A DNA stretch of 7,474 nucleotides from Reyranella sp. (lineage in GTDB: Bacteria > Pseudomonadota > Alphaproteobacteria > Reyranellales > Reyranellaceae), in NCBI GenBank assembly GCA_021732965.1, contig JAKFVZ010000348.1, positions 1 through 7,474 on the forward strand, given 5' to 3'. The notes under the pieces are model-generated. The model worked only from the letters and a program-made list of their open reading frames with translations. It had not been told where the DNA came from and searched no databases. This document shows positions 1 to 5,028 of the stretch, in pieces; position 1 is the first letter of the stretch, and each line of letters begins with the position of its first letter. Position numbers and translations under genes: made by a program.

Positions 1-354
1 TAGCTCCCGCAGCGCCACGAGCTGCTCCAGCGTCTCGGCCTGGCCGCACAGCAGCGAGGCCAGGGTGAACAGCGCGAAGCCCAGCAGGTAGGGCAGCTTG
101 CGTCCCATCATCTCCGAGACGCGGCCCGACACCGCGAGGCTGCAGGCGAAGGCCAGCAGATAGGCGATGGCGACCCAGCGCACGGCATCGACCCGCACGT
201 CGAAGCCCTGCGCCAGCGCCGGCAGCGCGAGTTGCACGATGCTGGCATCGAGCTGCCCGATGAACGCGCCCGCACAGGTGACGCCGACGATCAGCCAGGG
301 ATGGATCGACAATCGTTCGAGGATGCGCAGAGGGGGCGGTTCGAGGGACTTCAT
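1..354 (-). CDS. MFS drug exporter, DHA2 (EmrB/QacA-like) family, N-terminal part
   Basis: Reading leftward from ATG at 354, the frame is open for 118 codons and runs off the window edge, so only the first three membrane segments are present. The signature is the DHA2 TM1 motif LDASIVQLALP (residues 35-45), followed by the MFS motif A GRVSEMMGRK (77-86) in the loop between TM2 and TM3. Hydrophobic stretches lie at about 20-42, 58-77 and 88-104. Family members with 14 helices export drugs and other hydrophobic compounds across the inner membrane in exchange for protons; the actual substrate is not readable. No Shine-Dalgarno precedes the ATG, but a TACATT hexamer lies 10 nt upstream, so the mRNA may have almost no leader. 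The gene is divergent from another MFS gene at 494, with a 139-nt shared upstream region. The family call is firm; completeness cannot be judged. Confidence 0.88.
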   Translation of the reverse strand, partial: MKSLEPPPLRILERLSIHPWLIVGVTCAGAFIGQLDASIVQLALPALAQGFDVRVDAVRWVAIAYLLAFACSLAVSGRVSEMMGRKLPYLLGFALFTLASLLCGQAETLEQLVALREL

Positions 355-364
355 GGCCGGTGCG

Positions 365-370
365 AATGTA
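365..370 (-). promoter_or_regulatory. Candidate -10 element of the DHA2 exporter gene
   Basis: On the minus strand this reads TACATT, matching TATAAT at four of six bases, and ends 10 nt before the ATG at 354. Transcription starting the usual 6-7 nt downstream would leave a leader of only a few bases, which fits the lack of a Shine-Dalgarno. No convincing -35 is visible, so this is a weak inference. Confidence 0.25.
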
Positions 371-478
371 CCGCCCAGGCACTGCGCCGCGAAGAAGCCG
401 ATGGCCGCATCCGGCGGGCGGAACGTCACGATTGCGGCGGTGCCCTGTCGATAGCACTGTCATGGCAATGAACAATCG

Positions 479-485
479 AGGAAAC
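479..485 (+). promoter_or_regulatory. Ribosome binding site of the MFS permease at 494
   Basis: GAGGAAA sits 8 nt before the ATG at 494 and supports that start. It also lies inside a 10-codon frame (ATG at 462) whose TGA at 492-494 overlaps the permease ATG by one base. Confidence 0.6.
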
Positions 486-493
486 GCTTCCTG

Positions 494-1768
494 ATGTCGC
501 CCGGCATCCGGCGGCAGGCGATCATCATCGTGGCGACGCTGGCGACGGCCTATGTCGCCAGCCACTTCTTCCGCGCGGCCAACGTCACGATCGGGCTCGA
601 CCTGATGCGCGACCTCGGCATCGGGCCGGAGGCGCTGGGGGCGCTGACGGGCGCGTTCTTCTTCGGCTTCTCGGCGATGCAGATCCCCTGTGGCTTCCTG
701 TTCGACCGCTACGGGCCGCGCCGCACGGTGACCGGCATGCTGGTCGTCGCGGTGCTGGGCGCGACGCTGTTAACCCTGGCGCCGGCCTGGCCGCAACTGC
801 TGGCGGGGCGCGCGCTGATGGGGGCGGGCTTCGGTGTCATGCTGATCGGCAGCATGGTGGTGATCTCGCGCTGGTTCCCGCCCGACCGCTTCGCCACGCT
901 GGCCGGCATCGTCCTGTCTGTCGGGCTGCTGGGCAACCTGCTCGCCACCACGCCGCTCGCCTGGGGCACAGGCGAGATCGGCTGGCGCGGTGTGTTCGGC
1001 CTGATGGTCGTCTTCACCGCGCTGACGGCAATCGCCGTCTGGACCGTCGTGCGCGACGCGCCGCCGGGGCATCCCTTCCTCGACCGCAAGACCGAGACGG
1101 CGGCCGAGATGATGCAGGGGCTGGGCGAGGTGCTGAAGAACCCGCAGCTCAAGTTCATCCTCGCGCTCAATTTCTGCAATTACGCCTGCACCTTCACCGT
1201 GCAGGGCCTGTGGGGCGGCCCGTTCCTGCGCGAGGTCCACGGCCTCACCCGGGTCGAATCGGGCAACGTGCTGCTGGTTGCGGTGATCGCCTACCAGATC
1301 GGCATGCTGACCATCAGCCCGCTCGACCGCGTATTCGACACGCGCAAGCGCATTGCCATCACCGGGACCCTGCTGATCGCCGCCATCCTCGCCACGCTGG
1401 CGCTGTGGGCCAGCGCGCCGCTGTGGGTCGGCATGGCAGCGATCGTCGGCATCGGCTTCCTGAGCGCGTCGAGCACCATGGTGATGACCCACGGGCGCGG
1501 CATCTTCCCCGACCGCCTGATCGGCCGCGGCATCGCCACCATGAACACCAGCGTCATGCTGGGCGTCGCCTGCATGCAGAGCCTGTCGGGCGTGATCGTC
1601 GGCGCCTTCCCACCCCTGCCCGACGGCGCGCGCTCGGAGGAAGCCTATCGCAGCCTGTTCGGCTTCATGGTCGCGGTGCTGCTGGTCGCCGTGACGATCT
1701 ACAGCCGCTCCAATGACGTCCGACCCAGCGACGAGCTGCGCGCGCGGCAGGCGGCGCTCAAGGCCTGA
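494..1768 (+). CDS. MFS transporter, 12 TM, substrate unknown
   Basis: A 424-residue inner-membrane permease of usual MFS length. The N-terminal half carries motif A in the loop after TM2, GFLFDRYGPRRT (residues 67-78, with D71, R76 and R77), and the TM4 region GRALMGAGFG around R106. WRGVF at 164-168 closes the first half. The hydrophilic central loop spans about 188-218. The second half has a degenerate motif-A copy LDRVFDTRKR (277-286) and further hydrophobic segments to about residue 403, followed by a charged tail. The protein is a proton-coupled or facilitated transporter of small molecules, closest by eye to the anion/organic-acid and NarK-like branches of MFS, but the substrate cannot be assigned. 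GAGGAAA at 479-485 supports the ATG. It is divergent from the DHA2 gene and monocistronic as far as I can see: 136 nt separate it from the next gene. Confidence 0.9.
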   Translation: MSPGIRRQAIIIVATLATAYVASHFFRAANVTIGLDLMRDLGIGPEALGALTGAFFFGFSAMQIPCGFLFDRYGPRRTVTGMLVVAVLGATLLTLAPAWPQLLAGRALMGAGFGVMLIGSMVVISRWFPPDRFATLAGIVLSVGLLGNLLATTPLAWGTGEIGWRGVFGLMVVFTALTAIAVWTVVRDAPPGHPFLDRKTETAAEMMQGLGEVLKNPQLKFILALNFCNYACTFTVQGLWGGPFLREVHGLTRVESGNVLLVAVIAYQIGMLTISPLDRVFDTRKRIAITGTLLIAAILATLALWASAPLWVGMAAIVGIGFLSASSTMVMTHGRGIFPDRLIGRGIATMNTSVMLGVACMQSLSGVIVGAFPPLPDGARSEEAYRSLFGFMVAVLLVAVTIYSRSNDVRPSDELRARQAALKA

Positions 1769-1830
1769 CATCGGCGCAACCTCTTCAATGGCGATGCCGG
1801 GGAACTGCGCCGCTTCCGGGGCGCGGGGCG

Positions 1831-1847
1831 AGCCCGATTCCCGGGCT
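1831..1847 (+). terminator. Hairpin after the MFS gene, possible terminator
   Basis: A perfect stem AGCCCG/CGGGCT (6 bp) with the 5-nt loop ATTCC, starting 62 nt after the permease stop. A second weaker stem, GCGCC/GGCGC (1807-1811 with 1820-1824), precedes it. No T-tract follows, so intrinsic termination is doubtful; in GC-rich DNA such a hairpin may also occur by chance. Confidence 0.25.
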
Positions 1848-1892
1848 GTGCAGGAAGCGTGAAAAGAGGCGGCAAGGCCGCGCCCGAGCGGC

Positions 1893-1898
1893 TAGACT
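1893..1898 (+). promoter_or_regulatory. Candidate -10 element giving a leaderless mRNA
   Basis: TAGACT (within GCTAGACT) lies exactly 6 nt before the ATG at 1905. It matches TATAAT at four of six positions and resembles the GCTANAWC -10 consensus described for Caulobacter housekeeping promoters. At this spacing the A of the ATG would be the transcription start. No Shine-Dalgarno is present immediately upstream, in agreement with leaderless translation. No clear -35 is visible. Confidence 0.4.
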
Positions 1899-1904
1899 GG
1901 GCGC

Positions 1905-2273
1905 ATGTCCGATATCGAAGCCCTGCGCAAATCGCTGTCCGTGTCCTCCGAAGACCTCGCCTCCGAGGACAAGAAGAAGATGGCCGTCGAGGCGATCACC
2001 CGAATCCTCGACGCGCTGGGCCGCGGCGTGGCCCCGTTCGGCGAATGGGAGCAGCGCTGCCTGGGCGCCGCGATTATCGCGATCCGGTCGAGCAAGTTCG
2101 ACGAGGCGCGGTCCTTTGCGCGGCGGGCGCTCTGGCCCGAGGAGAACCGGCGCAATTCCGGCGTCGCGCGCCTTCCGCTGCGACCGGGCATGTTGAGCCT
2201 GGCGGAACTGGCTCATGAGTTGGAAACGGCGCGCAAGCTGCCGCCGCGTGGAAAGCCGCGCACGGTCGAATAG
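1905..2273 (+). CDS. Hypothetical protein, 122 aa, mostly helical
   Basis: I do not recognise this protein. It is soluble, with no signal peptide or membrane segment. The N-terminus (residues 1-28) is acidic and then lysine-rich (EDLASEDKKK). A hydrophobic helix follows at about 27-39. Residues 51-76 (CLGAAIIAIRSSKFDEARSF and on) have the small-residue/aromatic spacing of a TPR-like helix pair, though a single repeat is too little for assignment. The C-terminal third (86-122) is basic and proline-rich and probably flexible. Codon use matches the neighbours and the frame is not antisense to another gene, which supports real coding. There is no Shine-Dalgarno before the ATG; a -10-like TAGACT 6 nt upstream suggests a leaderless message. 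A possible role in protein-protein contact is speculation. Confidence 0.7.
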   Translation: MSDIEALRKSLSVSSEDLASEDKKKMAVEAITRILDALGRGVAPFGEWEQRCLGAAIIAIRSSKFDEARSFARRALWPEENRRNSGVARLPLRPGMLSLAELAHELETARKLPPRGKPRTVE

Positions 2274-2309
2274 GCCGGAGAACAGACTGGCTGCGCGCTG
2301 GCCGGAATT

Positions 2310-2330
2310 CGACAAACCAATCCATTGTCG
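2310..2330 (+). terminator. Hairpin I downstream of the 122-aa gene
   Basis: A perfect 6-bp stem CGACAA/TTGTCG with a 9-nt loop, starting 37 nt after the stop codon at 2273. Only TTCG follows rather than a T-tract. It may mark the 3' end of the message together with the second hairpin just beyond; Rho-independent termination is not well supported. Confidence 0.3.
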
Positions 2331-2335
2331 TTCGC

Positions 2336-2356
2336 CGGGAGAGGGCGCATCTCCCG
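2336..2356 (+). repeat. Hairpin II, perfect 7-bp inverted repeat
   Basis: CGGGAGA/TCTCCCG pair perfectly around the 7-nt loop GGGCGCA, only 5 nt after hairpin I. Two consecutive perfect stems in a non-coding gap suggest an RNA element, either a 3' end structure or part of the leader of the next transcript. No known RNA family is recognised. Confidence 0.35.
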
Positions 2357-2489
2357 ACCCATGAGCCCGGTTCCCGCCTTCCCCATCCGCGCGGCCTGCT
2401 GTCGACGCTGCTGCTGAGGCCATTTGCCCATTGTTGAAATTCTCACGCCCGGAGCGGCGGGAGCGGAGCCATGTCTTATCTACACAGGA

Positions 2490-2507
2490 CCGGCGGGGAA
2501 CCGCCGG
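2490..2507 (+). repeat. GC hairpin with GGAA (GNRA) tetraloop
   Basis: A perfect 7-bp stem CCGGCGG/CCGCCGG closes the tetraloop GGAA, which fits the stable GNRA class. It lies 60-77 nt before the preferred start codon at 2567, so it would sit in the 5' leader of the small gene and VOC transcript. If translation starts at 2471 it would instead lie within coding sequence. Confidence 0.4.
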
Positions 2508-2553
2508 CGGGTTCGTCAGTTGAGGAAGGCGGAATGCCCCACAACAACCTTTC

Positions 2554-2559
2554 GGGAGG
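2554..2559 (+). promoter_or_regulatory. Ribosome binding site deciding the start at 2567
   Basis: GGGAGG is placed 7 nt before the ATG at 2567. Competing sites exist: GGGAG at 2459-2463 before the ATG at 2471, and GAGGAAGG at 2522-2529 before the ATG at 2534. This one matches the anti-Shine-Dalgarno well and precedes the point where the protein takes on a regular helical pattern. Confidence 0.5.
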
Positions 2560-2566
2560 CCGGGAT

Positions 2567-2797
2567 ATGGAACGGAAACAGACGATTTACGATCTGGCCG
2601 TCCGCGTCTGCAGCACCGTCAGGGGCGTCCGGGGCGATCGCCAGACCTGGATCGGGCTGGAACTGGTCCATCGCGAGTTGCGTGGCGAGCGTCCCTCCGC
2701 GGTCGATGCCGCCGTGGCCTTCGCGGCCGCCAAGGGCTGGCTGGCCATCGGCGGCCATCCCTCGCACAGCGTGATGTTGGGCCAGCGCGCTCCCTGA
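2567..2797 (+). CDS. Small hypothetical protein, 76 aa, possible winged helix
   Basis: I do not recognise a family. The protein starts with a helix (residues 4-19, IYDLAVRVCSTV), then a second, WIGLELVHREL (28-38), then a third, SAVDAAVAFAAAKGWL (44-59), and ends in a short glycine/histidine-containing hairpin IGGHPSHSVMLG (61-72). Three helices followed by a beta-wing is the layout of small winged-helix DNA-binding proteins, and the AAxKGWL segment resembles the recognition helix leading into a wing; this is inference from pattern alone. In-frame upstream ATGs at 2471 and 2534 would add 32 or 11 residues, but that extension is Gly/Pro/Glu-rich and looks non-domain. The VOC gene follows after 15 nt in the same direction, so the two are probably co-transcribed. 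Confidence 0.6.
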   Translation: MERKQTIYDLAVRVCSTVRGVRGDRQTWIGLELVHRELRGERPSAVDAAVAFAAAKGWLAIGGHPSHSVMLGQRAP

Positions 2798-2812
2798 TAT
2801 GAAGCGGGTTCC

Positions 2813-3166
2813 ATGACCCACGATCCCGCCCGTACCATCCCGATCCTCGCTTCCCTCGACATCGCCGAGAGCGCCGCCTTCTACGCCGACCAGCTCGGCT
2901 TTACGGTCGGCTACCAGGATGCGGGCTACCTGATCGTCAAGCGCGGCGAGATGGAGATCCATTTCTGGAAGACCGACGATCGCCGCTTTCCCGAGAACAC
3001 AAGCTGCTACATCCGCGGCGGCGAAGTGGCGGCGCTGCATGCCGAGTTCGAGAAGCGCGGCGTGGCGAAACTCTCGCCCTTCGAGGTGCGGCCGTGGAAC
3101 ATGAAGGAGTTCTACGTCCACGATCCGCACGGCAACCTGCTGAAGTTCGGCTGCGGAGAGTGGTGA
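2813..3166 (+). CDS. VOC-family protein, bleomycin-resistance-like
   Basis: A 117-residue protein, the usual size for a single VOC (glyoxalase/bleomycin resistance) chain that works as a domain-swapped dimer. The first beta-alpha-beta unit opens with IPILASLDIAESAAFYADQL (residues 9-28) and includes EIHFW (48-52). The second half ends in the diagnostic strand DPHGNLLKFG (104-113). In metal-dependent glyoxalases and dioxygenases the final strand carries a metal-ligand Glu, here replaced by Lys111. This favours a metal-free binding protein of the BLMA/Sh ble type, which sequesters bleomycin-like drugs, over an enzyme; the ligand is inferred. The start is the only ATG ahead of the fold; its Shine-Dalgarno is poor, consistent with translational coupling to the gene 15 nt upstream. 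It converges with the HAD gene, with 6 nt between stop codons. Confidence 0.85.
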   Translation: MTHDPARTIPILASLDIAESAAFYADQLGFTVGYQDAGYLIVKRGEMEIHFWKTDDRRFPENTSCYIRGGEVAALHAEFEKRGVAKLSPFEVRPWNMKEFYVHDPHGNLLKFGCGEW

Positions 3167-3172
3167 GAGCGC

Positions 3173-3826
3173 TCAGCGCCGTGGCCTGCGGCCAGTGGCG
3201 CGGGCGACGACCGCCGGATCGAGCAGGTCTTCCAGACGACCGATCCGCGGATGCCCGCCCGGCTCCGTCGTCGCCGACGGATCGAACAGGAGCGTGTGCA
3301 GGCCGAGCCTGCGCGCCATGTCGAGATTGGTGACCCGGTCGTCGACGAAGAGGATGTCACTCGACGGCCCGCCGAGATGGACGCGCATGTGGCGGTAGAT
3401 GCCGGGATCGGGTTTGCGCAGGCCGATCTCGCCGCTGACGAACCAGCGCGGGATCGCGGCTTCAAGCGCGTGACTCTTGCGCAGCTTGGCCGACCAGGCG
3501 GCGACGTCGTTGGACAGGCAGCAGATTGAATCGAACAGGCCGGTCGCACCGTCCAGCAACTCGCGCGCGCCCGGCGAGAGCCGGTGGCCCGCGAGATAGT
3601 CGTCCTCCAGCATGGGGGCGAGCCCGATCCGTTCCCAGAAATGCGGCGCATCGATCTGCCCGTAGCTCGCCGCAAGATAGGCCCGCTCGATCTCGGCAGC
3701 CGTCGACGTCGAGCCCCGGCGCCGCGCGAAGGGAATGAGCATTTCGCCAACATCGTCGCCGGTCTCGTACAGCACGCCCATCGCATCGAGGGCGAGGACA
3801 GGCCGCGAGCGGCGCACGCGGCTCAT
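3173..3826 (-). CDS. HAD-superfamily hydrolase-like protein with altered motif I
   Basis: A 217-residue soluble protein with the HAD Rossmann core and an alpha-helical cap at about 21-95. Motif I is LALDAMGVLYE (residues 11-21): the nucleophile Asp14 is present, but the position two residues on, normally Asp in phosphatases and Tyr in L-2-haloacid dehalogenases, is Met16. Motif II is CLSND (103-107, Ser105), motif III is GLRKPDPGIY (135-144, Lys138), and motif IV is LFVDDRVTNLDMA (159-171, Asp162/Asp163), all intact. The fold is therefore certain but the reaction is not: without the general acid/base Asp, ordinary phosphate-ester hydrolysis is doubtful. AGGAG at 3837-3833 lies 6 nt before the ATG and fixes the start. 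The gene follows the LysR gene in the same direction after 82 nt and could be co-transcribed by read-through. Confidence 0.87.
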   Translation of the reverse strand: MSRVRRSRPVLALDAMGVLYETGDDVGEMLIPFARRRGSTSTAAEIERAYLAASYGQIDAPHFWERIGLAPMLEDDYLAGHRLSPGARELLDGATGLFDSICCLSNDVAAWSAKLRKSHALEAAIPRWFVSGEIGLRKPDPGIYRHMRVHLGGPSSDILFVDDRVTNLDMARRLGLHTLLFDPSATTEPGGHPRIGRLEDLLDPAVVARATGRRPRR

Positions 3827-3832
3827 GACCCG

Positions 3833-3837
3833 CTCCT
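3833..3837 (-). promoter_or_regulatory. Ribosome binding site of the HAD gene
   Basis: AGGAG on the minus strand, with 6 nt before the ATG at 3826. It is the strongest site near any candidate start in this frame. Confidence 0.6.
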
Positions 3838-3883
3838 GGCAGGGGGTGACGACTTCTTCATGGTGTCAGCCTGGGCGGCCGTC

Positions 3884-3902
3884 CGCGGTTTCGACAACCG
3901 CG
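3884..3902 (-). terminator. Hairpin after the LysR gene
   Basis: A perfect 7-bp stem CGCGGTT/AACCGCG with a 5-nt loop, beginning 6 nt after the LysR stop on the minus strand and ending 57 nt before the HAD start. No T-tract follows, so it may be a weak or Rho-assisted terminator, or an mRNA-stabilising stem between two co-transcribed genes. Confidence 0.4.
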
Positions 3903-3908
3903 AACTCT

Positions 3909-4877
3909 TCAACGCGCGCGAGGAGAAATCAGCCGAACTTCCCTGCCGCCCGGAACGCGCGGCCAGGCCGGTGCCGTTTCCGTCCGGCCTCCTTCGTCGG
4001 CTTCCTTGAGTTCGCTGTCGATCCATCGGCGGAACGCACTCACCTCCGGCCGCATCATCGTCTCGCGTTGCATCACCAGCCAGTAACCCGTGGCGCAGAC
4101 CAGCGGCGGCCCCAGCACTGGCACCAGACGGTTGGCGGCGAAATCCTGTTCGACCAGCGGCAGGCGGCCCAGCGCCACGCCGATGCCGGCCACCGCGGCT
4201 TCGAGCGCCATCTGGATCGTGTCGAAGCGCAGCCCGCCCGTCGTCGCGGACAGGTCGATGCCGGCCAGCCCGCTCCAGGCGGCCCAGTCCTCGCCCGCCC
4301 GGGTGACGTGCAGGAGGGTCGCGCGCCGCAGATCGTCGACGGAGCGGATCGACGCCGCGAGCGCGGGCGTACAGACCGGCACCAGTCGCTCGCGCACCAG
4401 GCAGGTCGCGTGCAGGCCGGTCCACTCGCCGCGGCCCATGCGGATGGCGACGTCGATTCCGTCGCGCGAGAACTCGACCCGGCGCTGCGATGTATCGACG
4501 GTCACTTCGATGCGGGGATGGCGCTTGTTGAAGCGCCGTAGCCGCGGCAGCAGCCAGCGCATGCCGAAGGTCGGCGGTACGCTGACCGCCAGCCGCCCGG
4601 TCGGCTTGCGGCCCGGCACCGTCTCGGTCGCGCGTGCGAGCAGTTCGAGCGCCGCCTGGACCTGGGGCAGATAGACGGCGCCGGCCTCGGTGAGCGCCAG
4701 CGAGCGATTGCCGCGCACGAACAACTCGACGCCCAGCCAGACTTCGAGCGTTTGTACGCCGTGGCTGATCGCGCTCGGCGTGATGTTCAGGTCCTCGGCG
4801 GCGGCCTTGAAGCTCAGATGACGGCCCGCGGCCTCGAAGAGGCGCATCGAGCTGAGAGGGGGCAGTCGGTAAACCAT
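3909..4877 (-). CDS. LysR-family transcriptional regulator, GcvA-like
   Basis: A 322-residue LTTR. The N-terminal winged HTH occupies residues 5-64: LPPLSSMRLFEAAGRHLSF, then the recognition region NITPSAISHGVQTLE (31-45), and the wing with LALTEAG (60-66). The linker helix runs to about 90, and the effector-binding domain (95-290) has the GcvA-type pieces GIDVAIRMGRGEW (140-152), CLVRERLVPVCTP (159-171) and GLRFDTIQMALEAAVAGIGV (215-234). Residues 291-322 form an extra Arg/Pro/Glu-rich tail. ATG at 4877 is preferred; an in-frame GTG at 4886 would add three residues. Neither has a clear Shine-Dalgarno. The gene is divergent from the PPOX-like gene at 5029, the standard LTTR arrangement, so that gene is the likely target, with autorepression probable. 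The effector is unknown. Confidence 0.93.
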   Translation of the reverse strand: MVYRLPPLSSMRLFEAAGRHLSFKAAAEDLNITPSAISHGVQTLEVWLGVELFVRGNRSLALTEAGAVYLPQVQAALELLARATETVPGRKPTGRLAVSVPPTFGMRWLLPRLRRFNKRHPRIEVTVDTSQRRVEFSRDGIDVAIRMGRGEWTGLHATCLVRERLVPVCTPALAASIRSVDDLRRATLLHVTRAGEDWAAWSGLAGIDLSATTGGLRFDTIQMALEAAVAGIGVALGRLPLVEQDFAANRLVPVLGPPLVCATGYWLVMQRETMMRPEVSAFRRWIDSELKEADEGGRTETAPAWPRVPGGREVRLISPRAR

Positions 4878-4913
4878 GGGACGCACCGACCATAGGGTGA
4901 AATCCGCCGGGCC

Positions 4914-4950
4914 CGAGGCGAGAAAATTTGTCGACGAGGCCGAGAATTAT
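4914..4950. repeat. Imperfect 21-nt-spaced direct repeat in the LysR-PPOX promoter region
   Basis: CGAGGCGAGAAAATTT (4914-4929) and CGAGGCCGAGAATTAT (4935-4950) are near-copies starting 21 nt apart, about two helical turns, in the 151-nt divergent gap. The spacing places them on the same DNA face, so they could be regulator half-sites. They are AT-richer than the surroundings. I see no convincing T-N11-A LTTR box, so binding by this LysR protein is speculative. Confidence 0.3.
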
Positions 4951-4951
4951 A
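4946..4951 (-). promoter_or_regulatory. Candidate -10 element of the LysR gene
   Basis: On the minus strand this is a perfect TATAAT, rare in such GC-rich sequence, 68 nt before the LysR ATG. The -35 at 17-nt spacing would be GAAGGC, a poor match, which may mean activator dependence or that the motif is fortuitous. It overlaps the second copy of the direct repeat. Confidence 0.3.
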
Positions 4952-5014
4952 TCGAACCGACGTGAGCAGCCTTCGTGTGTGCAGGTGCGCCCGGTCCGAT
5001 AGCGTCGCCCCTCC

Positions 5015-5022
5015 AGAGGAGA
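5015..5022 (+). promoter_or_regulatory. Ribosome binding site of the PPOX-like gene
   Basis: AGAGGAGA lies 6 nt before the ATG at 5029. It decides that start against an in-frame upstream GTG at 4975, which has no such site and would add an 18-residue Arg/Pro-rich extension. Confidence 0.75.
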
Positions 5023-5028
5023 CGAACC

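Larger units (their letters stand above)
2274..2566. other. 293-nt gap with three hairpins
   Basis: This gap separates the 122-aa gene from the small gene at 2567. It holds perfect hairpins at 2310-2330, 2336-2356 and 2490-2507 and a purine-rich GGAGCGG-type repeat around 2451-2468. The small gene's frame is open upstream to ATG codons at 2471 and 2534, so part of this gap may be coding if an upstream start is used. I found no tRNA, riboswitch or clear sigma-70 promoter in it. Confidence 0.4.

Noticed and set aside
770..1771. 333-codon minus-strand frame over the MFS permease
   Set aside because: Antisense shadow: the + strand frame has clear MFS motifs and membrane helices, whereas this one is His/Asp/Gln-rich with no recognisable domain.
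4975..5028. GTG start for the PPOX-like protein
   Set aside because: It adds an Arg/Pro-rich 18-residue extension without a ribosome binding site, whereas AGAGGAGA precedes the ATG at 5029 at the right distance.
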